From Miscanthus floridulus (Eukaryota > Streptophyta > Magnoliopsida > Poales > Poaceae): a stretch of 64,000 bases of DNA. Within the stretch, counting starts at the first letter, position 1; each line of letters begins with the position of its first letter. The notes beneath the pieces were generated by a model that saw nothing but the letters and a program-made list of their open reading frames with translations, ran no database searches and was not told the DNA's origin. The stretch lies in the NCBI RefSeq assembly GCF_019320115.1, contig NC_089593.1:17716870-17780869 (forward strand), in the 5' to 3' direction. Shown here piece after piece: positions 1 through 10,950 of the stretch. The position numbers were made by a program, and so were the translations under genes.

Positions 1-1597
1 CATTACGGTTTCGAGTACTCTAGGGTGGAGGACCCTTCTCGTATGGTCCCTGCCCTTGAGTTGACTGATGAGGAGGTGCTCAAACATCTTCAGAAGATGC
101 TGAAAGGAGTAAGCATCGCCCCGCTTGCTGTCCTTGAGTACAGTGCTAACAACCCACCCCATGCTGTGAGTTGTTCTTTTCTTATGCGGGTACTTTTGAA
201 TGTCTTTTGTCGTATCCACTTTTTGCTTAATCTTCCTTGTCTTGTTGTTTTACTCTTTTGTAGGAATTGGGGCATAATTTCGCTGATCCAATTCCCCTTG
301 ATGATTTCTCTGCAAATATGGAGCCTAGGGGTAGTCTAGCTGGGGCGTCCTTGACCAGTAAGTTTCAGACCACCACAATATTTCCAGGTGTTTCTTCTGC
401 AAACCTTGATGTGTATGTAGAGTATGTTCCTCATCCAGGTCCTCGAGCTCCTCATACTTTCGGAAAGAGGGGGCGAGCGGATAGTTCTTCTGCTCCATCT
501 GCTGCTAAGAAGTCTCGCCAGTCGAGTACTCGTCCAGGTACTCCAATTGTAGCTAGCATGCTCTTAGGTGAGCATATTAATACGCTCTGTCCTTTTGTTT
601 TTTGTTTTTATCTTTGACCGAGTACTTTTGTCCTTTTTTAGCTAGTGCTATGGTGGACTTGGTCGAGAGTGAGGAAGAAGTGGATGATGATGCCGCCCTC
701 GTTACTCATCGGTGAGTTCTTTTCTCATTTTCCTGTTGTTGAACCCTTCTTTTTGTTTTGACTTTGGTCTTGTTCTCTTGTAGCAAGCGGTCATCGGGTT
801 CGAGTTCTTCTGGGGCTCCAGTACCAGCTGCGCCGCTCCTGTCTTAGAGTGGCGGTGATGTTTTTGCCGCTGTGGTTCCCCCTGTGAGGTCTTCTTTTGG
901 TTTTATGAAGAAGAAGATAGCTGAGTGAGTGAATTCTGGTTTTATTTCTTTACTTCTGTTCTCCTTTTTTCTTATTCTTATCGATGAGTTTCCTTGTCAA
1001 CTTTCAGGCCTTCGTCTTCCCTGAACCCTCAGTCGACTTCTTGTCAGCCCTCTGGTGCACCCTTATGTACTGAGTCTCAGGACTCAGAACGCACGGTCGT
1101 CGAGGTGGCTGTGAGGGGGACAGAGTACGCAGCCGCTGATTTGCTGACTCTTGAGGTGACCGTGGCCATGGCGATGGATTCAACTGAGGGGTTGGCCATG
1201 GCTTCCCAGGAGATTGCCCTGGTCGTGCCCTCTTTGCATCGGTTGGCTTCTCCCTCTCCTCTTCTTGCTTTAGGTGGTCCGTTTTTGGCTGATGACGTGA
1301 TGCAGCAATTTGATGCCACTCATCGATTGTCAGAGCTAACCGCCGCCTAGGGAAGCTTGTCGACCCTTGCGACTTCTTTTGGGGAAAAGCTCTAGGTAAG
1401 TTTTTCTGAAGTTCTTTCTTTGGATGTTCATTTTTCTTCTGTCCTTACGTCTTGTTTTTCTCTCTCTTTTTGCTCAGTCTTTTTCTCATGATCGTACCGG
1501 CTTATTTTTCTCGTCTGAAAATGAGAAAAAGTTGTCTTCTGAGGTAAGTACCATGAAGGCAGAGCTTGACCTCTATCGGGCCGAGTTGGAGACCAAG
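1..1597 (+). pseudogene. Antisense ORF (aORF) of element A, 5' part, multi-exon, split by element B
   Basis: Several open segments are joined by good GT-AG introns. Exons by eye: up to 165; 264-567; 642-711; 784-924; 1008-1395; 1478 onward. The protein is low-complexity and Ser/Pro/acidic-rich, with a KKSRQSS basic patch near 510 and an acidic stretch (ESEEEVDDDA) at about 668-697. It then enters a charged coiled-coil region (from about 1520) that breaks off at 1597, where element B begins. The coiled coil resumes at 28117. By layout and composition this is the antisense gene of Tat elements that carries the 'putative gypsy type transposon' domain (PF04195) in its N-terminal part, which would lie left of the window. 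The function of these proteins is unknown. Intron boundaries are inferred; no transcript evidence is available here. Confidence 0.65.
1593..1597. repeat. Target-site duplication of element B, left copy
   Basis: CCAAG immediately precedes the 5' LTR of B; CCGAG follows the 3' LTR at 28112-28116. The copies match at four of five positions, differing by one transition. The interrupted aORF continues on the other side. Confidence 0.7.
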
Positions 1598-4500
1598 TGT
1601 AACACCCCCGGTGTTTATGACCAGCATTTGGGCACTACAAATCATGCATATTATGCATCATTAAGCATCCTAATCATACATGCCTAATCATGTAAATAAT
1701 AACTGAAACCCTGCTTCGAAACATATGAAACATGCTCGCGAAACATGAATGTTGCATACACTTGTTTAGAGTTGTTTTTGCCCTAATTATGCTTGCTAGG
1801 TTAATAAAACATGTTTGGCTATGATTGTAAATCATCTAGAATTATTTAGCACAAGTTTTGGAGCAAAGTTTGTATTTAAATTATTACCAAATTTTACTTT
1901 AAGAATAACTCTCCAAAATTAAGGTTTTGAGTTAAAAATTGACTTTAATTTTATAATTCAAAATCTAGCAAGAATTGGACTTTGGTCATAAAAGCAAAGT
2001 TGTAGAGGATTAAATTCTAAGCCATTTTTATTTTTGGGACATTTTCAAAAGATGTCATTTTCTTGCTCAAATGATTTTTGAAAACTGGTATTTGAAAATT
2101 TCTTAAAAATAGAAATTGAGAAAAATGTTTTCTCCTTTCGCGGGCCGTCGCCTCCTTTCTGGCCCACCAGCCAAAGCCGGCCCACGTGTCACACCGTCCC
2201 GCGCTGCGCTCGCCTCCGCCCAGCCCAGCTCGTGCGGCAGCCACGGCCTGCCTCCGCTTCCACGTGCCCGCCTTCATCTGCTGACCCCGCCGCCCTCGCT
2301 TTCACTCTCCCACGCTGCCTCTCTGCTTCGCCCGCATCGAGCTCGCTCTCTCCCCCTCGCCGCGGCCACCGCGCCATTCCCGCAGCCGCCGAGCTCCACC
2401 TTGGCGCGCCAGCAGCTCTTGCCCACACTGCTGCAGCTCTGCGCTCGTCTTCGTCACCAGCACGGAGAAGGTAGTGGCCACAGGCCCTTTCACTTCTTCC
2501 CTTCTCGCTCTCCCGTGCGCCCCCGCTCGTCAGAGCTCAGCTCTGTGTTGATGGCGCCGCTCCGCCTTCTCTCTCTCCTCCTCTTCTCGCGCTTCGGGTC
2601 CGCCGTTGCCTTGCCGTGCTCATGTGCGCCTCACCGGACCGCGCCATAGCCGGTTTGGAAAATGTTTGTGTGCTCATTTTGGCTCCAAATTTGTTGAAAC
2701 AAATTTTTCTAGGTTCCTTGTCACCAGATCTACATGATAAAAATATTGCATATCATTTTTGGGATACTTTTATGTAGAGCTTTAATTAATTCTTCATATT
2801 GCTGATATCTTGTAAAATGGTTAGTAAATCCTATATGCATCAGAAAAATAGGATTTCCAAGTTTGTTACTCTTCTTGTGTAATGTACTTCCTAGGAAAAA
2901 TATGTGTCATGCATGTACTGTAGAAAAATTATGAGGTGTAGTTCAAGTGCCTTTAATGGCTGATTTTTGTTATTTTTGCTAGAGAGCAAAATTTGTACAA
3001 AACATGCATGTGATAATTTTTATACAGTGATTATTTGTTTGTAGAACATAGGAAAAATATTTCATCTGTTGTTTGACACTTTTCAGAGTACAAAGTATTT
3101 TCATGCTCATAATCATACCATAGCTTGTTATGTTTGTGTAGGCTAATCCATTCATTCAAATACCATAAAATCTGCTGGTAGACTACTTAGGGTAGTACTG
3201 AGCTAGGGTAATTTTCTAAGATTTTTCTGAGCTATAAAAATAGATGTTGTTATTCGAACCTATTATTAACTAGGGTTAACCAAATGTTACTTTGTGTATG
3301 CTTAAGGAATTAATGAAGCTTTGGTGTATCTTTGAAGCATTTAATGAGATGTGTTAACTTGGCATATTAGTAGTAGAAGAGAATATAGTAGATGACATGT
3401 GCTTGTAGTATATGTTCTTGGATGATGTTGACTACCTCGCATTCAAGCATATCCATTGTATTCATCTCATCCGATGCACCGATTGCATAAGCACTTACGC
3501 ACATTGCATCATACAGGATCGCAAATCGAGAATCCAGTCGTCATACCCTAGGAGCCCGAGGAGCAGCTCAAGGTGCAGCCGCAGAAAGTGCCCGAAGCCG
3601 ACGAGGAGGACATTGAGGAACTTCTGGAGTGCCCCGATCATCGCCCGAGCTCCTTCGAGAGAGGCAAGCCCCGGAGCATTTTCTCCCCAGTTTGCAATTA
3701 TTAATTAAATGCTTTCCTTTAATTGATGCATTACATTCAGGAGTTGTTTGCAACCGTTGCTGCATTATACCTTGTCTACCTTTGTTATACTATATCCTTG
3801 TTACCCTAGTATCTGCCGTCGAGTCAATGCTTAGCTGGCTTAGACCGGTAGAAGTCGGGTGATTTCCTGTCACTTGCGAGCTATAGGTGGTTACCTGGAT
3901 CTGCTTGGATGACTATGAAGTCATGGTATAACTAAGTGTTAAATGAAGTTGAGACCAGACAGAGACTTATAGAGTTTTGGACTGTAGTGCTTTCCGTCTG
4001 TGTCGATTAAGGACCGACCGTTGTTGGGCCTCGAGTCTTGTTGAACGCATGCCTTACATTTAGCTGGCCGAATAAAGTACCTTTCGACCATGAAGCTGGG
4101 AGATTATTCGGGCCGAGTAGATTGCCCGCAGCGCACTGTGCCGGAGCAGGTGTGGTAGGACATGGGGGCGAGATGATAAGACCAAAGTGCAGTCGGTTGG
4201 CCCCCGGGTACATGTGGTTCCTAGCAAACTCGAGATTCCTAGATAGTTGACTCGGTGACCGATACCTCACTTTAGCGGGTGAGTGAGGTTTGTGTAAGGA
4301 ATAAATCACCAGCTGGTTAGGAATCGATTCGAATCGTCATCGCTCCTGGATAGTTGGCACTTGACTTGAGTTACTTCATCGTAGTAATGTTGATGGAACA
4401 CTTGGACAGTTATAATGAATATGACAATATGGAAGTTGTTAATGATCATTGGTTATCATTATCTGCTTAATCACATGTTTGCTCTAGTGTAGGTGCAAAT

Positions 4501-5135
4501 CTAGTCGACAGGTTATAAATAATTAACTTGACAATAATGCTTTTAGAAAGGTTCTTGAAATGCTAAAAATGCTTCTTTTTGCAAATGAGTCAACTACCCT
4601 ACCATAAAGCCCTTCATAATCCTTGGTGTCACTTATTTTCGGTTATGTCGGGTAAGTCTAGCTGAGTACCTTCGCGTACTCAGGGTTTTATTCCCACTTG
4701 TTGCAGATGGGCAGATGTATTACGGCTACTGTATCAACAGCCTTTATCCTGCGATGGGTGATGCTTAGGACCATGGGCATAGTCATTCCTTACGTCTCGT
4801 CTGATGCTTTTGTTGGAGATGATCATTAGCTGGCACTGTATTTAAATTCCGTGTGAGTGTGTGTGGTTTTGAACAAATGGCTTCCGCTACTTCTATTTAA
4901 ACTCGTTTTGTAATAACTATGTTTAAACTCTGATGTATCTGAGATGCGAACTTTTTATGTAATATGTGATGGTGATCGCTAGACTTATTATGATCTTGGC
5001 TGGTATGTGAGTTGGTTTGAAAATCCTTCGCGATTTCACGAACTACCGGGTTATACGGGCTTAAGTTTATTAAATCGTCTGCGCTGGCGGATGATTTTCT
5101 TACTTAATTTCGTATAATTGGTCGGTTCTGTTACA
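1598..5135 (+). repeat. 5' LTR of element B (3538 bp)
   Basis: Starts TGTAACACC and ends TCTGTTACA (imperfect terminal inverted repeat TGTAACA/TGTTACA). It aligns along its length to 24135-28111. Two blocks present in the 3' LTR are missing here: about 95 bp at about 2231 (3' LTR about 24770-24865) and about 345 bp at about 2651 (3' LTR about 25286-25630). Otherwise the copies differ by scattered substitutions and small indels. A GC-rich block (about 2130-2650) is embedded in otherwise AT-rich LTR and looks like a CpG-type promoter or leader. The open frames inside it are best read as compositional, not as genes. Confidence 0.9.
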
Positions 5136-5137
5136 GC

Positions 5138-5149
5138 TAGCATCAGAGC
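5138..5149 (+). promoter_or_regulatory. Primer-binding site of element B, initiator tRNA-Met type (degenerate)
   Basis: TAGCATCAGAGC lies two bases after the 5' LTR end. It differs at two positions from TGGTATCAGAGC, the usual PBS complementary to the 3' end of plant initiator tRNA-Met. Confidence 0.7.
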
Positions 5150-5924
5150 ATAGTTTAGCGTGTTACTGTTCACAAGTGTATTTAAAACAAAAAGGCATTT
5201 GAAAAACGTGATTTCCAAACTAAAAAGTGTGCCAGTGGTCATATCCTTTATGCCCAGTTAAGGACTTTAGGTGGCTTAATTAAGTACTGACTTGGGGTTA
5301 TTGCATCATATTCTCTTTCGTCGCTCATACGGCGTGCTATTGTATGAGTGTCGCTTATATTGAGTGGTAGTGTATGGATCAATTGCCTCTGTGCCTCGGT
5401 AAGTGTGAGTTGTGAGAGCATGATCGGATACACCGCCGATCTAGGGTGAATGCTTATATGATGCTGGAGTAATTACATGTTCTACGCATGTTTTTTAAAG
5501 GTATCTCATGTATGGGTATTCCGTCTGTTGAGGCGATGCCGTCAATAGGACGATGGTTCAGGTAGTTACTACCATTGTACACATATCTGGGGATTCGTGT
5601 AGAGCGTATAGCTAACATTTACTGCTTTTATGCATCCATTGGGAATTGGGCTAAAATGAATTTTCTGTAGGTACATAACAACGCTATCGTGTAGAACGTA
5701 TTAGCTACGTAATTGAGAGATCGTTTGTATGCCACCGAATTCGTCACTAGAAATTATTTATTTCATAAGTTTGTGAGAACGTACAGCACGTACATACATC
5801 ATATTACTTGTGCATTTCATTCATGTCATGCATTCCTCCCCTTATAAATTGATTATCTCTTTTTGATAAAAGTGTATCACCTAAAATATGTTTCCACGGG
5901 GTAATAAAAGAATTTTTGCTACAG
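5150..5924 (+). other. Untranslated leader of element B
   Basis: No convincing coding sequence lies between the PBS and ORF0. The last bases before the ORF0 ATG (AATTTTTGCTACAG) look like a splice acceptor, so the leader may contain an intron or be used for a spliced ORF0 mRNA. This is inference only. Confidence 0.4.
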
Positions 5925-6914
5925 ATGGCCCACACGAAGCAGACCGCCCGTAAGTCCACCAGAGGAAGAGCACCTCGACGTCCGTTGGCCCTGAGGGAGC
6001 ACCGCACCACAGACACCTTCTTGAGCGAGTTTGGCATGCCAACCTTGCTTTGGAGAGTGCTCCATGATGTGGGGTACCTAGAGGGTCAAGAGCCGGTGTA
6101 CTCTTGGAATGAGAGCCAGTTAGCAGAGGATGGACTTGCAGTGGTAGAGATCACGGTTCCTGCTCTCAGTGATGCTCTAGATTGGGATGGTTGGCACTTG
6201 GAGTTTGAGGGTCGCACTCCTGCTGAGGGTGCAGAGGGAGCAGCTTTCCGTGTCATTAGGGATATCATGAGCAGATTTCCTAGTGAGCTTGCAGCAGCTC
6301 TAGCTAGCACCTTTCCTAGAGGTGATCCTCGTGATGCCATTTGGGTTCAGCCTCAGGGAAGTGCCTTGGTCAGAGGTCCAGCTGAGGGATAGGCTAGCGA
6401 CAATCATGCTATGAGTGCTATGTTCGCCGCCATCAGAGCGTATGAGGGTCTTGAGAGTACCTACTGGACTTTGACTGGCTTACGTGGTCATGATAAGCAC
6501 AAGGGGAGAAAGCAGAAGAAGAGACAGGCACATGCTATTGCTAGTTTGCAGGAGCAGTTGGCTGATATGAACTTACAGCGAAACCAGGCGGTTGAGAGAG
6601 GTGATAGAGCTATGCAGCGGGTGCATACGTTGACTCAAGCCAACAACAATGCAGACCGCATGATTGGACAGTTGGTTCAGGAGAGGAATGAAGCCTGGGA
6701 CGAGAGGGACCTTCTGCTGTAGAGGGTCGATGAGCTAGAGGAGTACAACATCAACCTGCATGAGGAGTTTCACGCGCTCTATAATGGGGTTGGCCCATAT
6801 GCTCCTCCAGACGCCACTGGCATGGACATCGACGACGACAATGAGGATGAGCCTGTAGTTTCACCTAGGGGCGATGGTGATGTCTCCGACCCTGACAACA
6901 GCCCCGAGGAGTAG
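5925..6914 (+). pseudogene. ORF0 of element B: histone-H3-tail-like N-terminus, coiled coil, acidic C-terminus; two in-frame stops
   Basis: One reading frame of 329 codons starts at ATG 5925 and ends at TAG 6912-6914, interrupted by TAG at 6390-6392 and 6720-6722. Residues 2-22 align with the mature histone H3 tail at 16 of 21 positions, including the block TKQTARKST (H3 T3-T11, with K4, K9 and S10). H3 R2 is His; K14 and K18 are Arg. After the tail comes a globular-looking acidic/hydrophobic domain (about residues 30-150), a basic patch (HDKHKGRKQKKR, about 6493-6528), a coiled coil (about 6540-6765), and a Pro/Asp/Glu-rich tail with DIDDDNEDE (about 6829-6855). There is no resemblance to the histone fold beyond the tail. 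Known: RIRE3-type elements carry an ORF0 of unknown function. Inferred: a chromatin-mimic or structural protein. An upstream in-frame TTG is not needed, because ATG 5925 aligns exactly with the H3 start. Confidence 0.8.
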
Positions 6915-7271
6915 GCTAGTTGCCTTGCGCTAGTATCTAGGTCCTGTCGCGATGACCTTTCTTTTGTTGGCATGTAACCTAATATATCTTGTTTCGAACT
7001 TATGAGACTAGACATGTGATTGGAACTTGGCTAGGGATGCGATATCTGAACGCATAAAAGTCCAGTGTATGTATGCTGGCAATTTGGTTGTATGGACGTA
7101 ATGTTTGCTTTCGAAGTAATTTAATTAGTGATGTTGTTTTAATTGGGATGCGATTATTGTGCCTCTATTTTATTGTATGAATTTATTCTCTCCAGTAAAT
7201 TCAGTACGGCATAATTTTTTCTTCACTCACAATTATTACAGCTTCGCTCAATCATTACTTGTTGCTGAAAA
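6915..7271 (+). other. Spacer between ORF0 and gag of element B
   Basis: AT-rich and without a coding signature. The gag ATG at 7278 is preceded by AAAAATGCAG, so an AG acceptor is possible here as well. Confidence 0.4.
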
Positions 7272-8405
7272 ATGCAGATGACAAATACTCGCCGTACCAC
7301 GTATGAGGCCGCTGAGCCCAGTGCTAACGGTGCGGGGACCGGTGGTGGTGGTGGAAACCACGGCAACAACAATGAGCCTCCCTATGAACCGCATTTGCCA
7401 CCTCCTCCCCCGTTTACCCTAGAGATGTTCCTCGCACAGTTGCTCGGAAGTCAGCGCAACACAAAACAATCCCAGAAGAACATGGAGGATTTTCTGCGTA
7501 CCATCGCCAACAACGTTCAGCGCGGTAACAATCAGGGTGGTGGCATTTGGGTGAATCAATATAGCAGCTTCAAAGATTTTATGGACACCAGGCCACCAAT
7601 ATTCAAGGAAGGAACAGAGCCACTCGATGCTGAGGAATGGATCAACACTATGGAAGATAAATTCCGTGTGTTGAGGATGACTAAGGTATTGAAAACGGAG
7701 TATGCTGCACATCAGTTGCAAGGACCAGCGGGAATGTGGTGGAAGCACCATCGCACCACCTTCCCTCCAAATGCTCAGATTTCGTGGAGAGAGTTCGCTG
7801 AGGCCTTCCGTGGAGTTTATATTCCACCTGGGCTAACCGAGATGAAGTTGGGAGAGTTCTTGGCGTTGAATCAGGGCACCAAGACCGTGATGCAATATTT
7901 GCATGCCTTCAACAACTTGTGTCGTTATGCTCCAGACATGGTTGACACCGATGCTAAGAGAATCGCTAGTTTCAAGAGGGGACTCAATCCAAAGATGATG
8001 AAGCATGTGGGTACCAACAACCGCGTCAGATTCAATGACTTCATCGACGATTGTTTGAAGCAGGAAAAGAACAACAATGCCAGCACTGCAGCCAAGACTC
8101 GCAAGAGAGCCCTAGAAGGTGGTCCGTCCCAAGCAAGAGCACCTGCGGGAGGTCATCCTCCCTATCGTCCATCAGCACCTGGCGCTAGGTTCAGGCCACC
8201 TTAGCAGAGAAGTCAGAATTTCTATGGACCCCAGAAGCCTTACAAGATGGCAGTACAGCCCAACAAGGCAGCCGCAACTGCGGTACAAGGCAGTTCTAAG
8301 GGAGCTATGGGATCTACTGGGACAGTGAGGGGACCCTGCTATAATTGTGACCAACCCGGCCACTTCTCAAGGTTCTATCCTTATCCGCCCAAGAAGCAGC
8401 AGTAG
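7272..8405 (+). pseudogene. gag of element B: capsid and zinc knuckle, two in-frame TAG stops
   Basis: The frame opens at ATG 7272 (second ATG 7278). It encodes a Gly/Asn/Pro-rich N-terminus, then a typical retrotransposon gag domain: FKDFMDTRPPIFKEG (about 7570-7614), AEEWINTMEDKF (about 7630-7665), the WW dipeptide region (about 7738), and the LGEFLALNQG region (about 7846). A basic linker follows, then a CCHC-like knuckle at about 8338-8379 (CYNCDQPGHFSRFY) in which the final Cys is Tyr, so zinc binding should be lost. TAG at 8202-8204 cuts the frame before the knuckle and TAG at 8403-8405 follows it; both read as CAG-to-TAG changes in a Gln-rich context. The frame continues without shift into protease, so Gag and Pol were originally one polyprotein. 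Confidence 0.88.
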
Positions 8406-10950
8406 ACTTATAATGCTAGGGTGCATAGTATGACTGTGGATGAAATTCTTGAGGGAGAGCCCGTAACCGCTGGTAAGTTTCCTGTCAATGAAAACCCTGT
8501 AGTTGTTCTATTTGATTCTGGATCTTCGCATTCTTTTATGAGTCAAGCATTTGCACAGAAACATGAACAACTATGCATAGAATTGGGTTATGGTTACCGT
8601 ATAAGTTCAGCAGGGGCTGATGTTTTGACCAATCGGATGGTTCGAGGGGCAACCCTTGAATTAGGTAGCAGAAAGTTTCGAGTAAACTTGATAGTTATGC
8701 TTGGACTAGTTTTGGATGTCATTATAGGGATGAATTGGATGAAGGATTGGGGAGCAGTCATAGATACCGGAAGTTGGGTACTTACCCTTAAGGATCCCCT
8801 GGGTGAGGGTACTTTCCAAGTACCATTGCCCCAGAGAACAGACCTTATAAGTGTGACATGTGCTACTGAAGTTATTCCTATTCATCAAATTCCGATAGTG
8901 TGTGAGTTTCCGGATGTATTCCCGGATGAGCTACCTGGTCTTCTGCCAGATAGGGATATTGAGTTTGGAATTGAGTTACTCCCCGGAACAGCTCCGATTT
9001 CAAGGAGACCCTATCGGATGCCTCCCGATGAATTAGTTGGGCTGAAGAAGCAACTAGAAGAGTTATCAAAAAAGGGGTTTATCCGGCCAAGCAAGTCTGA
9101 ATGGGGATGTCCCACCTTGTTTGCAAAGAAGAAGCAAGAGGGCACGTTGAGAATGTGCATGGATTACAGGCCACTTAACGTTGTAACCATTAAGAATAAG
9201 TATCCCTTGCCTCATATTGATGTTCTGTTTGACCAGTTAGCCAAGGCTAAGGTGTTCTCAAAAATAGATTTGAGATCCGATTATCATCAGATCAAGATTA
9301 GGCCACAAGATATACCGAAAACTACATTTTCCACCAGATATGGGTTGTATGAGTATCTTGTCATGTCCTTTGGCTTGACAAATGCTCCTGCATACTTTAT
9401 GTTTTTGATGAATACAGTTTTCATGCCAGAATTGGATAAGTTCGTGGTTGTGTTCATCGATGACATTCTGGTGTACTCCAAGAACGAGAAGGATCATGAA
9501 GAGCATCTGAGAATTATCTTGACCAGACTTAGAGATCATCAACTGTATGCTAAGTTTAGCAAATGTGAATTTTGGTTGAAGAAAGTTCCTTTCCTTGGTC
9601 ACATTCTGTCAGAAAATGGAGTTTCAGTCAATCCAAGTAAGGTGCAAGAGGTTATGGATTGGAAGGCACCGACCACAGTTCCTGAGATTAGAAGTTTCTT
9701 AGGATTAGCCGGTTACTACCGTCGTTTTATACCAGACTTCTCAAAAATTGCCAAACCTATGACAAGTCTGCTACAGAAGGATCACAAGTTTGTGTGGACA
9801 GAGGAGTGTGAAGCAGCTTTCCACACTTTGCGGAAACTGTTGACCACTGCTCCTATTCTTGCACAACCGGACATTGAGAAACCATTTGATGTGTTTTGTG
9901 ACGCATCGAAAACTGGATTGGGCCGTGTTCTTATGCAAGAAGGAAGAGTCATTGCTTATGCCTCACGTCAATTGAGAAAGCACGAGGTCAACTATCCAAC
10001 ACATGATCTCGAACTTGCTGTAGTTGTGCATGTCCTAAAAATTTGGAGACATTATCTACTTGGTAATGTGTGCAATATTTTCACGAATCACAAGAGTCTC
10101 AAGTACATCTTTACCCAACTAGAGCTGAACATGAGACAGCGTAGATGGTTGGAATTGATCAAGGATTACAACTTGAATGTGCAATATCATCCTGGAAAAG
10201 CCAATGTAGTGGCAGATGCTTTGAGCAGGAAGTCACATTACTTGAATGTGCAGCCATTACTTGAAGATGGGTTCGATCTGATGCATCCTGCTATGTCACA
10301 CAGTATTCAGATTAGTTGCTCTTTGGAGAGTAAGATAATAGAAGGCCAAAAAACCGACAAAGGGATATTCCACATCAAAGAGAAAATAAAAGACAAGCCA
10401 TCAAAGCACTTTAAAGTGGATGAACAGGGCGTGTTGTGATTTGACGACCGTCTTGTGGTTCCCAAGGATTGAGAGCTTAGGAATAAACTCATGGATGAAG
10501 CTCACCTTTCTAAGCTATCTATCCATCCGGGAAGTAGTAAGATGTATCAAGAACTAAGACCTCGTTATTGGTGGACCAAAATGAAGAAAGAAATTACAGC
10601 ATATGTTGCCAGATGTGACACATGTTGTAGAGTGAAAGCTATTCATATGAAACCTGCCGGTTTGTTGCAACCTTTGTCCATACCTAGTTGGAAGTGGGAT
10701 GATATAAGTATGGATTTTATCTCGGGTTTGCCCACTACTCAAAAGGGACATGATTCGATTTGGGTGATTGTGGACCATCTTACTAAGACCGCTCATTTCT
10801 TGCCTGTCAAGACAGAATATTGACCACCTCAATATGCCGACAAGTATATCACAGAAATTATGAGGTTGCATGGTATACCAAAGACTATAGTATCTGATAG
10901 AGGGCCACAGTTCACGGCTCACTTTTGGGGACATTTACACAAAGGCTTAG
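8406..10950 (+). pseudogene. pol of element B, 5' part: protease, RT, RNase H, N-terminal half of integrase
   Basis: Same frame as gag. The aspartic protease has its catalytic DSG at about 8514 ([12 protein letters not shown]). The reverse transcriptase spans about 9000-9700, with [23 protein letters not shown] and the active-site FIDD at 9453-9464 ([13 protein letters not shown]). RNase H follows at about 9870-10230 (DASKTGLG). The integrase zinc domain is at about 10500-10640 (HPGS then CDTC), with the first catalytic Asp in MDFISGLP (about 10712) and the second in IVSDRGPQF (about 10890). TGA stops occur at 10437-10439, 10470-10472 and 10821-10823. The reading phase is kept throughout. Coding is broken at 10950 by element C, between the second catalytic Asp and the Glu of the integrase triad. 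Confidence 0.93.
10946..10950. repeat. Target-site duplication of element C, left copy (CTTAG)
   Basis: CTTAG at 10946-10950 is repeated exactly at 23284-23288. Removing the bases between the copies keeps the integrase frame of B in phase. Confidence 0.9.

Noticed and set aside
2116..2649. 177-codon frame in the 5' LTR of B and 209-codon frame in the 3' LTR
   Set aside because: GC-rich compositional frame with no domain, different in length between the two LTRs.
5804..6037. Minus-strand frame over the H3-like start
   Set aside because: Shadow of ORF0; the plus strand matches the H3 tail residue by residue.
5925..6392. True histone H3 gene
   Set aside because: Similarity stops after about 22 residues; no histone fold, and it sits between an LTR and gag.
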